Shown piece by piece: positions 49,653-60,531 of a stretch of DNA of 64,000 nucleotides. This DNA is from Ottowia sp. oral taxon 894 (GTDB lineage Bacteria > Pseudomonadota > Gammaproteobacteria > Burkholderiales > Burkholderiaceae_C): positions 1,847,001 through 1,911,000 of the forward strand of contig NZ_CP012073.1 of NCBI RefSeq assembly GCF_001262075.1, written 5' to 3'. The translations under genes were made by a program, and so were the position numbers. Within the stretch, counting starts at the first letter, position 1; every line of letters begins with the position of its first letter. The notes below the pieces were generated by a model, which was not told where the DNA came from, ran no database searches, and saw nothing but the letters and a program-made list of their open reading frames with translations.

Positions 49653-50405
49653 ATGAGCACAACCGACCGGGCCACGCTGCTGGCCGCTTTCGACGAGGCG
49701 CTGCAACCGGCGCTGTTCAAGGACTACGGGCCAAACGGCCTGCAAGTGGAGGGCCGCGAGCGAATTGGCAAGCTGGTCAGCGGCGTGACGGCCAGCCTGG
49801 CGCTGATTGAGGCGGCCATAGCCGCCGGGGCCGATGCCATCTTCGTGCACCACGGCCTGTTCTGGCGCGGGCAGGACGGGCGCGTCACGGGCTGGATGAA
49901 GCAGCGCCTGGCGCGCCTGCTGGCGCACGACGTGAACCTCTACGCCTACCACCTGCCGCTGGACGCGCACCCCGAGCACGGCAACAACGCGCAACTGGCC
50001 CGGCGCCTGGGCTGGCAGCCCACGGGCCGCTTTGGCGAGCAGCAGCTGGGCTGGCTGGGCGAGGCAGCTTACGAAGACGGCCAGGCGCTGGCCGATCACC
50101 TGGCGCAAGCGCTGCAAAGGCCGCCCATTGCCATTTACGGGCCGCCTGCGCCCATTCGCAAGCTGGCCTGGTGCAGCGGCGGCGCGCAAGGCTTTTTTGA
50201 AGGCGCCATTGCGGCGGGGGCCGATGCCTTCATCACGGGCGAAATCTCCGAACCCCAGGCCCATCTGGCGCGCGAGTGCGGCGTGGCCTTTTACGCCTGC
50301 GGCCACCACGCCACCGAGCGCTACGGCGCCCCCGCCCTGGCCGCGCATGTGGCGCACCAGCTGGGGCTGGCGCATGAGTTCATCGAGATAGACAACCCGG
50401 CTTGA
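49653..50405 (+). CDS. Nif3-like dinuclear metal centre protein (YbgI family)
   Basis: A 250-residue protein of the DUF34/NIF3 family. Metal ligands are visible in IFVHHGLFWRG, in LYAYHLPLDAHPEHGNN and in the late YACGHHATERYG with following Glu. VWCSGGAQGFFEGAI-like sequence (AWCSGGAQGFFEGA) is the second conserved block. Family function is debated: GTP cyclohydrolase-like or metal-linked repair. ATG at 49653 (MSTTDRATLL) or 49635 are both possible. It is divergent from the HtrA-type gene, a recurrent pairing in Burkholderiales. Confidence 0.9.
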   Translation: MSTTDRATLLAAFDEALQPALFKDYGPNGLQVEGRERIGKLVSGVTASLALIEAAIAAGADAIFVHHGLFWRGQDGRVTGWMKQRLARLLAHDVNLYAYHLPLDAHPEHGNNAQLARRLGWQPTGRFGEQQLGWLGEAAYEDGQALADHLAQALQRPPIAIYGPPAPIRKLAWCSGGAQGFFEGAIAAGADAFITGEISEPQAHLARECGVAFYACGHHATERYGAPALAAHVAHQLGLAHEFIEIDNPA

Positions 50406-50435
50406 GCCGAAGACAGCAAGAGAGTCGATTTTTTT

Positions 50436-50522
50436 TGCTTCTGATTCAATAGCGGCCTGCGCTTTCTCTTCTAGGACATCAGCGGTTTTCAGGGCAGTAA
50501 ATTTGCTCTGCTTTCAGAAGCA
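50436..50522 (-). repeat. Dispersed 88-bp intergenic repeat, copy I (core inverted)
   Basis: The outer parts match the family in minus orientation: TTTTGCTTCTGATTCAATAG at the left and GTAAATTTGCTCTGCTTTCA at the right. The central CTTCTAGGACATCAGCGG and the preceding TGCGCTTTC read in the plus orientation. The copy is therefore a chimera with an inverted core of about 35 bp. Confidence 0.7.
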
Positions 50523-50546
50523 GTCTGCGCTGAATTTGCAAACCTT

Positions 50547-51563
50547 ATGCAGAAACCATTTGCCATCACCCAGGGCGATGCGGCGGGCATCGGCCCCGAG
50601 ATCATCGCCAAAGCCTTTCAAGACGCGCCCGAAGCCATGCGCGGCTGCTTTGTGGCGGGCAGCGTGGCCGTGATGCGCCGCGCTGCTGGCTGGCTGGGCG
50701 GCCTGCCCGTGGCCCGCCTGGAGCAAGCCAATGAGGCGTTGCATGCTCCGCCGCGCTGCATTCCCGTGCTGCCTGTGGTTCAGGCTCCGTCCGGGTTGCC
50801 GGAGTCGGGCCGCGTGAGCGCCGCTGCAGGCCGCATGGCGGGCGAAGCCGTTGTCTGGGCGGCGCGCGCGGCTCTGCGCGGCGAGGTGGCGGCAGTGGTC
50901 ACGGCCCCGCTGCACAAGGAGGCGCTGGCTGCCGCAGGCGAGCCATTCAGCCGCTTTCCAGGCCACACCGAGCTGCTTCAGGCTGAAGCAGCGGCGCACC
51001 TGGGCGTGCCGGTGGAGCAAGTGCCCGTGCGCATGATGCTGGCCAATGACGAGCTGCGCACGGTGCTGGTCACCATTCACATGCCGCTGCGCGAAGCCAT
51101 TGAGCAAGTCACGCAGGCCAGCGTGCTGCGCACCCTGCAAATCACTCACGCGGCCTTGGCGCGCGCCTTGGGCCGGCCGCCGCGCATGGCCGTGGCGGGG
51201 CTGAACCCGCACGCGGGCGAAGGCGGCCGGTTTGGCCGTGAGGAAATCGAGCACATTGCCCCCGCCATAGCCGCCGCCCGCGCGCAGGGCATGAATGCGC
51301 AAGGCCCTTTCGCGCCTGACACCGTTTTCATGCGCGCGCGCCAGGGCGCATTCGACGTGGTCGTGGCTATGTACCACGACCAGGGGCTGATTCCCGTGAA
51401 ATACCTTGGCGTGGAAAAAGGCGTGAACGTGACGCTCGGTCTGCCCTTCGTGCGCACCAGCCCCGACCACGGTACGGCCTTCGATCTGGCGGCCACAGGC
51501 CAGGCCAGCGCCGGCAGTCTGCTGGCCGCCGTGCGCACGGCGCGCGCGCTGGCAGGCGAATGA
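50547..51563 (+). CDS. pdxA: 4-hydroxythreonine-4-phosphate dehydrogenase
   Basis: A 338-residue NAD-dependent enzyme of pyridoxal phosphate synthesis. MQKPFAITQGDAAGIGPEII is the family start. Metal-binding His residues are seen in FPGHTELLQ, GLNPHAGEGG and AMYHDQGLIPVK, with FVRTSPDHGTAFDLA near the end. Complete. It stands downstream of the Nif3-like gene in the same direction, separated by repeat copy I, and converges on mscL. Confidence 0.96.
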   Translation: MQKPFAITQGDAAGIGPEIIAKAFQDAPEAMRGCFVAGSVAVMRRAAGWLGGLPVARLEQANEALHAPPRCIPVLPVVQAPSGLPESGRVSAAAGRMAGEAVVWAARAALRGEVAAVVTAPLHKEALAAAGEPFSRFPGHTELLQAEAAAHLGVPVEQVPVRMMLANDELRTVLVTIHMPLREAIEQVTQASVLRTLQITHAALARALGRPPRMAVAGLNPHAGEGGRFGREEIEHIAPAIAAARAQGMNAQGPFAPDTVFMRARQGAFDVVVAMYHDQGLIPVKYLGVEKGVNVTLGLPFVRTSPDHGTAFDLAATGQASAGSLLAAVRTARALAGE

Positions 51564-51582
51564 GAGAGGAGAGACCCGCGCC

Positions 51583-51610
51583 TGGAAAAACGCCCGCATG
51601 AAAGCGGGCG
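51583..51610 (-). terminator. Rho-independent terminator of mscL
   Basis: CGCCCGC and GCGGGCG form a perfect 7-bp stem with a 6-nt loop (51591-51610). On the minus strand it is followed by TTTTTCC, 36 bp after the mscL stop. Confidence 0.8.
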
Positions 51611-51646
51611 CTGGCATGGAAAACAGCAGAAATGGAGAAGACGCTT

Positions 51647-52060
51647 TCAGCGCTTGAGGCTGTCGCGGATCTCGCGCAACAGCACCACTTCTTCAGGCGG
51701 AGCAGCAGGTTCGGCGGGCGGCTCGGCGCGGCGCAGGCGGTTCATCTGCTTGACCATGATGAAGATGATGAACGCCAGAATGACGAAATTGAGCGAGACG
51801 GTGACGAAGTTGCCATAGGCGAACACGGCGCCCGCCTTCTTGGCTTCGGCCAGCGGCAGCCCGTATTCCTGTCCGGACAGCGGGATGTAATAGCTGGAAA
51901 AATCCAGCCCGCCCAGCACCTTGCCCACCAGCGGCATGATGAGATCGCCCACCACCGAATCGACGATCTTGCCGAACGCGCCGCCAATGATGACGCCCAC
52001 GGCCAGATCCATCACATTGCCCTTGACGGCGAACTCCTTGAACTCCTGCAACATGGACAT
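51647..52060 (-). CDS. mscL: Large-conductance mechanosensitive channel
   Basis: A 137-residue pentameric inner-membrane channel that opens on hypo-osmotic shock. [31 protein letters not shown] is the conserved N-terminal helix and first pore helix. The second helix is [20 protein letters not shown] and the C-terminal bundle helix [21 protein letters not shown] lies 7 bp before the ATG at 52060. It is divergent from petA. Confidence 0.97.
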   Translation of the reverse strand: MSMLQEFKEFAVKGNVMDLAVGVIIGGAFGKIVDSVVGDLIMPLVGKVLGGLDFSSYYIPLSGQEYGLPLAEAKKAGAVFAYGNFVTVSLNFVILAFIIFIMVKQMNRLRRAEPPAEPAAPPEEVVLLREIRDSLKR

Positions 52061-52171
52061 GAAGCTTTCTCCTTTTGAAACATGAAATGGAAGAGGCCGC
52101 GTATTGTCAGGCACTGATGTACGTCAAAAGCGGCCAATTTGAAACGGGCCATGTCAGAAAGATGGCTCCGC

Positions 52172-52177
52172 TACAAT
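52172..52177 (+). promoter_or_regulatory. Candidate -10 box of the petABC operon
   Basis: TACAAT, 43 bp before the petA start, in the 160-bp gap between divergent mscL and petA. No -35 at standard spacing is convincing. Confidence 0.35.
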
Positions 52178-52220
52178 CCTGAGCTACCCCCGATACACAA
52201 AAACACACCAGAGGACTCCC

Positions 52221-52817
52221 ATGAGTGATACCCCGGTAGATAGCAGCAAAAGGACGTGGCTGATTACCACGGGCGTCGTCGGCGCGGTCGGCGCAGGCGC
52301 GCTGGCAACCCCTTTTGTTGGCAGCTTCCAGCCGTCAGAAAGAGCCAAAGCCGCTGGCGCACCTGTGGAAGTGGACATTTCCAAGCTTCAGCCTGGCGAA
52401 AAGGTCATCGTCGAATGGCGTGGCAAGCCCGTCTGGGTTTTGCGCCGTACTCCAGAGATGCTGGCGACGCTGAAGAATACGGACTCCGAAGTGGCCGACC
52501 CCAAGTCGGAACGCAAGGCATATCCCACGCCTGCGTACGCGCAAAACGAATGGCGCTCACGCAAGGAAGAGTTTCTGGTTGTCGTGGGGATTTGCACGCA
52601 CCTTGGCTGCTCGCCAGTGGACAAGTTCCAGACCGGTCCTCAGCCTTCGCTGCCTGACAACTGGGAAGGCGGATTTTTCTGCCCATGCCATGGCTCCACA
52701 TTCGATCTGGCTGGCCGCGTGTTCAAAAACAAACCCGCGCCAGACAATCTTGAAGTGCCTCCCTACAAATTCCTGTCCGAAACCAAGATTTTGGTTGGCG
52801 ACGATTCCGAAGCGTGA
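52221..52817 (+). CDS. petA: Ubiquinol-cytochrome c reductase iron-sulfur subunit (Rieske)
   Basis: A 198-residue Rieske protein of the cytochrome bc1 complex. The N-terminus has SSKRTWLITTGVVGAVGAGA, an anchor with a Lys-Arg pair where Tat signals have Arg-Arg. The 2Fe-2S ligands are in CTHLGC (with the SPVDKFQ insert) and CPCHGS, followed by NLEVPPYKFL. It carries electrons from ubiquinol to cytochrome c1. First gene of petABC; petB starts 12 bp after its stop. Confidence 0.96.
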   Translation: MSDTPVDSSKRTWLITTGVVGAVGAGALATPFVGSFQPSERAKAAGAPVEVDISKLQPGEKVIVEWRGKPVWVLRRTPEMLATLKNTDSEVADPKSERKAYPTPAYAQNEWRSRKEEFLVVVGICTHLGCSPVDKFQTGPQPSLPDNWEGGFFCPCHGSTFDLAGRVFKNKPAPDNLEVPPYKFLSETKILVGDDSEA

Positions 52818-52829
52818 TGGGAGGCGGAC

Positions 52830-54275
52830 ATGGCTGAATTCAAGGAAATTTCTCCGAATGCGCCATTGGTTGCCAAGGTGACCAACTGGTTTGACAACCG
52901 CTTTCCGACTGCGTTTGAGGCTTACCGCAAGCACATGTCGGAGTACTACGCGCCGAAGAATTTCAACGTCTGGTACATCTTTGGCTCGCTGGCATTGCTG
53001 GTGCTGGTGATCCAAATCGTCACGGGCATTTTTCTGGTGATGCACTACAAGCCTGATGCGGCCAAGGCGTTCGAGTCGGTCGAATACATTATGCGCGACG
53101 TGCCGGGCGGCTGGATCATTCGCTACATGCACTCCACGGGGGCATCCGCTTTCTTCATCGTGGTTTATCTGCACATGTTCCGCGGATTGCTGTATGGCAG
53201 CTACCGCAAGCCACGGGAGCTGGTCTGGATTTTCGGCTGCGCCATTTTCCTGTGCTTGATGGCTGAAGCATTCATGGGTTATCTGCTGCCTTGGGGACAA
53301 ATGTCTTTCTGGGGCGCGCAGGTGATCGTGAACCTGTTTTCCGCGATTCCATTTATCGGATCCGATCTGTCCCTGCTCATTCGTGGTGACTACGTGGTAA
53401 GTGACGCCACACTGAACCGCTTCTTCAGCTTTCACGTTATCGCCGTGCCGCTGGTGCTGCTCGGACTGGTGGTGGCGCATTTGCTTGCTCTGCATGACGT
53501 GGGCTCCAACAACCCTGATGGTGTGGAGATCAAGCAAGGCCCCAAAGGCAACCGCTGGTCGCCTACTGCGCCTGCGGATGGCGTCCCATTCCACCCCTAC
53601 TACACGGTTCACGACATTTTGGGCGTAGGCGTGTTTTTCATGGTCTATTTCGCCGTGGTTTTCTTCGCGCCTGAATTCGGCGGCTATTTCCTGGAATACA
53701 ACAACTTCATTCCGGCCGATCCGCTGGTTACGCCAGCGCACATCGCGCCTGTGTGGTATTTCACGCCGTTCTATTCCATGCTGCGCGCCACAACCGACAC
53801 GATGGTCAATGTGCTGTGCGTCATCGTCCTGCTGGCAGCGGCGTTCGTGTTCCTGCGTACACGCTTGCCCATGTTGATCAAGGTGGGGGTTGCTGGCGCG
53901 GCTGTCTTGGCGGCTTTCCTGCTCAAGACGTTTGACGCGAAGTTCTGGGGCGTGGTCGTCATGGGCGGCGCTGTCATCATCCTGTTCTTCCTGCCGTGGC
54001 TGGACTGGAGTCCCGTCAAGTCCATCCGCTATCGCCCCGGCTGGCATAAATGGCTTTATGCCGTGTTCGTGGTGTGGTTTGGCATTCTGATGGTGCTGGG
54101 CATCATGCTCCCCGGCCCGATTTTTGCCGCGCCTGCCTTGAGCTGGATGACCAATGAACTGGTCGCCATGATTGGCACGCTGTTTTACTTCGGCTTCTTC
54201 CTGCTGATGCCGTGGTGGTCGCGAATTGGCACGCCCAAACCTGTGCCTGATCGCGTCACCTTCACACCGCACTGA
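52830..54275 (+). CDS. petB: Cytochrome b of the bc1 complex
   Basis: A 481-residue membrane protein with eight or more helices. Haem ligands are in the second and fourth helices (MHSTGASAFFIVVYLHMFRG; FFSFHVIAVPLVLLGLVVAHLLALH). The Qo-site motif reads PVWY (HIAPVWYFTPFYSML) instead of PEWY. It is longer than the short cytochromes b6 and is not split. It oxidises ubiquinol and returns one electron to the quinone pool. Codon usage in petABC is less GC-biased than in nearby genes. Confidence 0.96.
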   Translation: MAEFKEISPNAPLVAKVTNWFDNRFPTAFEAYRKHMSEYYAPKNFNVWYIFGSLALLVLVIQIVTGIFLVMHYKPDAAKAFESVEYIMRDVPGGWIIRYMHSTGASAFFIVVYLHMFRGLLYGSYRKPRELVWIFGCAIFLCLMAEAFMGYLLPWGQMSFWGAQVIVNLFSAIPFIGSDLSLLIRGDYVVSDATLNRFFSFHVIAVPLVLLGLVVAHLLALHDVGSNNPDGVEIKQGPKGNRWSPTAPADGVPFHPYYTVHDILGVGVFFMVYFAVVFFAPEFGGYFLEYNNFIPADPLVTPAHIAPVWYFTPFYSMLRATTDTMVNVLCVIVLLAAAFVFLRTRLPMLIKVGVAGAAVLAAFLLKTFDAKFWGVVVMGGAVIILFFLPWLDWSPVKSIRYRPGWHKWLYAVFVVWFGILMVLGIMLPGPIFAAPALSWMTNELVAMIGTLFYFGFFLLMPWWSRIGTPKPVPDRVTFTPH

Positions 54276-54293
54276 ATTTGCCGGAGCATAAAA

Positions 54294-55058
54294 ATGAAAT
54301 TCCACAAGAAACTGGTCGCTGGCCTGATGCTGGCAGCGAATCTGGTCATCAGCGCCCACGCTTCAAGCGGCGGAATCCCTTGGGATAAGGCCCCTATTGA
54401 CGTGACAAACCAGGCGTCGCTGCAAAACGGCGCACGCATCTTTGTCAATTACTGCCTGAGCTGCCATTCAGCGGCGTTCATGCGCTACAACCGTTTGCAA
54501 GACATTGGCTTGACGGAAGAGCAAATCAAGGAAAATCTGATGTTCACCACTGACAAGGTGGGCAACGTCATGAAAGCCGCGATTGATCCCATCGAGGCCA
54601 AAAAATGGTTTGGCGCCAATCCGCCGGATTTGACATTGATTGCTCGCTCTCGGGCTGGCTCCAATGGCACGGGCGCAGATTACATCTACACCCTGCTGCG
54701 TTCTTACTATCGAGATCCCACCAAACCCACTGGCTGGAATAACTTGGCATTTCCCAGTATTGGCATGCCGCACCCGTTGTGGGAATTGCAGGGTGAGCGC
54801 AAGCCTCTGTTTGAAACGCATGAGTCACATGGCCAGCAAGTGCAAGTGCACAAAGGGTGGGAAGAAGTGACACCGGGTGCCATGACCGCTGCCGATTACG
54901 ACAAAAATGTGGGTGATTTGGTCAATTTCCTGCAATGGATGGGTGAACCGGCCCAGAACAAGCGCGTGAAGATAGGCATCTTTGCCATGCTGTTCCTGGC
55001 TTTGTTTACTTTTGCTGCCTGGAATTTGAACAAGGCATTCTGGAAAGACGTCAAATAA
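54294..55058 (+). CDS. petC: Cytochrome c1 of the bc1 complex
   Basis: A 254-residue subunit. Signal peptide LVAGLMLAANLVISAHA, haem motif CLSCHSA, AFMRYNRLQDIGLTEEQIK, and a C-terminal membrane anchor (GIFAMLFLALFTFAAWNLNKAFW). The Met ligand is in the second half. It passes electrons to soluble or tethered c-type cytochromes, possibly the cytochrome c5 encoded at 5.4 kb. It ends the petABC operon. Confidence 0.95.
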   Translation: MKFHKKLVAGLMLAANLVISAHASSGGIPWDKAPIDVTNQASLQNGARIFVNYCLSCHSAAFMRYNRLQDIGLTEEQIKENLMFTTDKVGNVMKAAIDPIEAKKWFGANPPDLTLIARSRAGSNGTGADYIYTLLRSYYRDPTKPTGWNNLAFPSIGMPHPLWELQGERKPLFETHESHGQQVQVHKGWEEVTPGAMTAADYDKNVGDLVNFLQWMGEPAQNKRVKIGIFAMLFLALFTFAAWNLNKAFWKDVK

Positions 55059-55100
55059 AGTCTTTTATTCTGCGTGCCCGGTTTTGACCGGGCAGTAAAT

Positions 55101-55144
55101 AGAGTGGACGGTGCATTTGCGCTGCCCACTCTTTCGGTTTTTTA
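55101..55144 (+). terminator. Probable terminator between petC and sspA
   Basis: AGAGTGG pairs with CCACTCT, with a partly paired inner stem, followed by TTCGGTTTTTT. It also immediately precedes the sspA ribosome binding site, so it may attenuate rather than fully stop transcription. Confidence 0.6.
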
Positions 55145-55157
55145 GGAGCCTCCCGCC

Positions 55158-55769
55158 ATGATGGTGCTTTATTCAGGAACAACCTGCCCCTTTTCGCATC
55201 GTTGCCGTTTTGTGCTGTTCGAGAAGGGAATGGATTTTGAAATCCGTGATGTCGACCTGTTCAATAAGCCGGAAGATATCAGTGTGATGAACCCTTATGG
55301 GCAGGTGCCTATTCTGGTGGAAAGAGATCTGATTCTTTATGAATCAAATATCATCAATGAATATATTGATGAGCGTTTCCCCCATCCGCAGCTTATGCCG
55401 GGCGATCCGGTGGACCGGGCGCGGGTGCGCCTTTTCCTGCTCAATTTTGAAAAAGAGCTGTTTTCTCACGTAAGCGTGCTGGAACATCGTGTGGGCCGGA
55501 CCAATGAAAAGGCGCTGGAAAAAGCGCGGGGAAATATTCGCGATCGCCTGACGCAAATGGCGCCTGTATTTTTGAAGAACAAATATATCCTGGGCGAGCA
55601 TTTCTCCATGCTGGATGTCGCATTGGCGCCTCTGCTCTGGAGGCTTGATTACTATGGAATTGAGCTGAGCAAGAATGCGGCGCCGCTTCTCAAATATGCG
55701 GAGCGCATCTTTTCCCGGCCTGCGTATATTGAGGCACTGACGCCGTCTGAAAAAGTCATGCGGAAGTAA
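55158..55769 (+). CDS. sspA: Stringent starvation protein A
   Basis: A 203-residue glutathione-transferase-fold protein that binds RNA polymerase and reprograms transcription in starvation. MMVLYSGTTCPFSHRCRFVLFEKGM is the typical start, and DVALAPLLWRLDYYGIEL lies in the C-terminal helical domain. AGGAG lies 9 bp before the ATG. It is followed by sspB after 25 bp, the usual pair downstream of petABC in betaproteobacteria. Confidence 0.95.
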   Translation: MMVLYSGTTCPFSHRCRFVLFEKGMDFEIRDVDLFNKPEDISVMNPYGQVPILVERDLILYESNIINEYIDERFPHPQLMPGDPVDRARVRLFLLNFEKELFSHVSVLEHRVGRTNEKALEKARGNIRDRLTQMAPVFLKNKYILGEHFSMLDVALAPLLWRLDYYGIELSKNAAPLLKYAERIFSRPAYIEALTPSEKVMRK

Positions 55770-55794
55770 TGATTGGGAACTTCAGGAGGCTGAA

Positions 55795-56280
55795 TTGGAA
55801 ACCACCTCTACCCAGCCGTATTTGCTGCGCGCCTTGTATGAATGGTGTAGCGACAATGGGCTGACCCCCCATATTGCGGTACGTGTGGATGAAACCGTTC
55901 AGGTGCCCAGAGAATTTGTTCAGAATGGGCAGATTGTGCTTAACATTGGTTTTGACGCGACCAATGGCTTGAAAATGGGCAATGACTATATTGAATTCAA
56001 GGCCCGTTTTGGCGGCGTGCCGCGAGATATTTTCATACCCGTCAATCGGGTGCTCGCGATCTATGCGCGGGAAACGGGGCAGGGCATGGCATTCCCGGAG
56101 GCGAGCCAAGAGGCTGGAGCAGGGAAAATGCCAGGCGCAGACGGCGAATCTGAGGCGCCCATAGCCGAGAAACCTCAACTACGGCCTGTTTCGCCACCCG
56201 GTTCTGGCAAAGATGCCGGGCCGGATGACGAGCCTCCTGCGCCAAGCGGCGGCAGGCCATCGCTGAGAATCGTCAAATAG
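55795..56280 (+). CDS. sspB: ClpXP adaptor SspB
   Basis: A 161-residue adaptor that delivers ssrA-tagged proteins to ClpXP. The substrate-binding domain (residues 1-105) contains PYLLRALYEWCSDNGLTPHI and VLNIGFDATNGLKMGNDYIEF. A flexible Pro/Gly/Ala linker leads to the ClpX-binding tail RPSLRIVK. It starts at TTG with a strong AGGAGG 6 bp upstream; no ATG fits. Confidence 0.95.
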   Translation: METTSTQPYLLRALYEWCSDNGLTPHIAVRVDETVQVPREFVQNGQIVLNIGFDATNGLKMGNDYIEFKARFGGVPRDIFIPVNRVLAIYARETGQGMAFPEASQEAGAGKMPGADGESEAPIAEKPQLRPVSPPGSGKDAGPDDEPPAPSGGRPSLRIVK

Positions 56281-56284
56281 TGGT

Positions 56285-56290
56285 TAGAAT
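56285..56290 (+). promoter_or_regulatory. Candidate -10 box of tRNA-Thr
   Basis: TAGAAT, 18 bp before the tRNA 5' end and 5 bp after the sspB stop. No clear -35. Confidence 0.35.
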
Positions 56291-56308
56291 CCGCCCCTTT
56301 GAGTTTCA

Positions 56309-56384
56309 GCCGGTTTAGCTCAGTTGGTAGAGCACCCGCCTTGTAAGCGGTAGGTCGTCAGTTCGAGTCCGACAACCGGCACCA
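56309..56384 (+). tRNA. tRNA-Thr (anticodon TGT)
   Basis: A 76-nt tRNA with encoded CCA. Acceptor GCCGGTT pairs with AACCGGC, D-arm AGCTCAGTTGGTAGAGC, anticodon loop CTTGTAA gives TGT (ACA codons), T-arm GTCAGTTCGAGTCCGAC. Followed by a terminator. Confidence 0.98.
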
Positions 56385-56391
56385 CATTAAC

Positions 56392-56426
56392 AACCCGCCA
56401 GCCGCTCACGGCCAGCGGGTTTTTTC
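56392..56426 (+). terminator. Terminator after tRNA-Thr
   Basis: AACCCGC-ca-GCCG pairs with CGGC-ca-GCGGGTT, followed by TTTT. The reverse strand lacks a comparable T run, and the stem overlaps the 3' end of the convergent dciA gene. Confidence 0.8.
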
Positions 56427-56747
56427 TTGGATTTTTGAATCGGGCGGCGGCTGGACCTTGAAGCGAAGGGTCTGCACCTCATGCCCCTTGGCGCGCAGGG
56501 CCGCTAGCAGGGCCGGAGCGAGCTGGCGCAGCTTTGCTGCGGCGGCTGTGTGGGCGATAAGCAGGCACCAAGTGCCGTCTTGCATGGGGCCTGGGCGCAC
56601 GGCGCCACGTAGCGAAGCGGGCAGCAGGGGGCGGATGACGGCCATGCACGCACGGGTTTCCTCCGCCATTCGCATCAGTTGCGCAAGCATGGGTGAGCCG
56701 TGCATGGCTTGCTGCATGTTCATGGGGGTTTTCAACGTGATGCTCAT
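56406..56747 (-). CDS. dciA: DciA-type replicative helicase loader (DUF721 family)
   Basis: A 113-residue DUF721 protein. The KH-like domain pattern is visible: IRPLLPASLRGAVRPGPMQDGTWCLLIAHTAAAAKLRQLAPALLAAL, then VQTLRFKVQPPPDS. DciA loads DnaB in bacteria that lack DnaC. Its place beside secA is the common one in proteobacteria. The ATG at 56747 gives a short N-terminal tail (MSITLKTPMNMQQAM). Its 3' end overlaps the tRNA terminator. No sign of truncation of the core domain. Confidence 0.8.
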   Translation of the reverse strand: MSITLKTPMNMQQAMHGSPMLAQLMRMAEETRACMAVIRPLLPASLRGAVRPGPMQDGTWCLLIAHTAAAAKLRQLAPALLAALRAKGHEVQTLRFKVQPPPDSKIQEKTRWP

Positions 56748-57146
56748 GGCGGATGAAAGTATTGAAATGTTGCAAAGCGGCTATAGCTGGCAGCGCAGCC
56801 CGCTCCGCTTTCTGCGCGCATTATTGCCAGCAGGCAAGCGCAAGGCCTTCATAACCAGGCTCAGGAAGGAGATGCGCGCTCCGAAAACCTGTTCAGAGTT
56901 TGTCTGTAGACACAAAAGCGCGGCCTTGGGCGATCTGTGGCGTTGTCAATCTCTGGCCGGGCAGCCAGCAGGCCATGAGGCCCGCTTGCGGTTCGCGCCT
57001 TGCAGCCTATCCTGATTCGCTCTTTTGCCCCTCGCGGCCAGACTGTGCACAGGTTCTAAAATGCCTCGCCGCCTTGCGAGCGGCGGATTGTTTCCGCCCT
57101 TGCTTGGCTTTTTCTTTGACCGAACATTTTCCGATTTCCGCCGCGT
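56748..57146. other. Gap between divergent dciA and secA
   Basis: 400 bp without a supported gene. It holds a clear copy of the second repeat family at 57001-57057 and an isolated ACCTGTTCAGAGTTTGTCTG echo near 56889. The secA promoter should lie in the last 100 bp (AT-richer CTTTTTCTTTGACCGAACAT). Confidence 0.5.
57001..57057 (+). repeat. Second dispersed repeat family, copy f (best preserved)
   Basis: TGCAGCCTATCCTGATTCGC, then TTTTGCCCCTCGCGGCCAG, then ACTGTGCACAGGTTCT. It aligns end to end with 5346-5404 and in parts with copies at 15.6, 22.5, 22.9, 60.4 and 62.5 kb. Confidence 0.65.
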
Positions 57147-59948
<2,802 letters not shown>

Positions 59949-59984
59949 TGGACTGATAGGCGGCTGGCTGGCCGCTGCACTGCA

Positions 59985-60020
59985 CGGGGCGCAAGGCAAC
60001 ACCTGCGCCCCGTTCGTTTT
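59985..60020 (+). terminator. Probable terminator of secA
   Basis: ACGGGGCGCA pairs perfectly with TGCGCCCCGT around a 9-nt loop and is followed by TCGTTTTGG. 36 bp after the stop. Confidence 0.7.
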
Positions 60021-60531
60021 GGTGCGCCGCCGGGTCAGGGCGGAGCAGGGCGCGCCTTCAAAGAAAACAGCCAGCTTTCAAAACGGTCAACCTTCATTTC
60101 GCGCGTGCGATGTGCCGCGCTGCCCTGGCGCATCTCAGCCAAGCGGCCTGCCGTACGTTTTGCGGAATTGAATCAGGCGCCGCTCATGAAGCCCGTTCAG
60201 AAGCGCCCAAGGCGGGCGGCTGGCGCATCCTCCGGGTTGCCCGGTGCTTGGCAGATGAGGGCATCGGAAACAGGAGCAAATTCAAGGGGTAGAAATACCG
60301 GTTTGCGCTGATTCCACTAGGACATCGTGCTATGGTTAAAGGAGCTAAATACTGCCTCTTTCCTCCGCTCACGCCATGCTCATTCCGATTGCTGATGCGT
60401 TCTCCCCTCGCGCGTCAGCCATGTGTGAGGCAGCTCGCAAGCCATACACCGCCACGGCTGGTTTTTCGCGTAAAAAGAGCTAGTGGCCGCCTTGCCCTTT
60501 TGCTTGCGGAAAATGGGCTGAACGGGCACGT
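60021..60531. other. Gap between convergent secA and the nitroreductase-like gene
   Basis: About 500 bp with no supported gene. It contains 88-bp repeat copy J and, 30 bp later, a weak copy of the second family (CATTCCGATTGCTGATGCG and CTCCCCTCGCGCGTCAG, 60384-60420). Confidence 0.5.
60261..60352 (+). repeat. Dispersed 88-bp intergenic repeat, copy J
   Basis: Plus-oriented, near consensus: GGAAACAGGAGCAAATTCAA, a GGTA-GAAA-TACC hairpin (60288-60299), GATTCCACTAGGACATCGTG and GGTTAAAGGAGCTAAATA. Confidence 0.93.
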
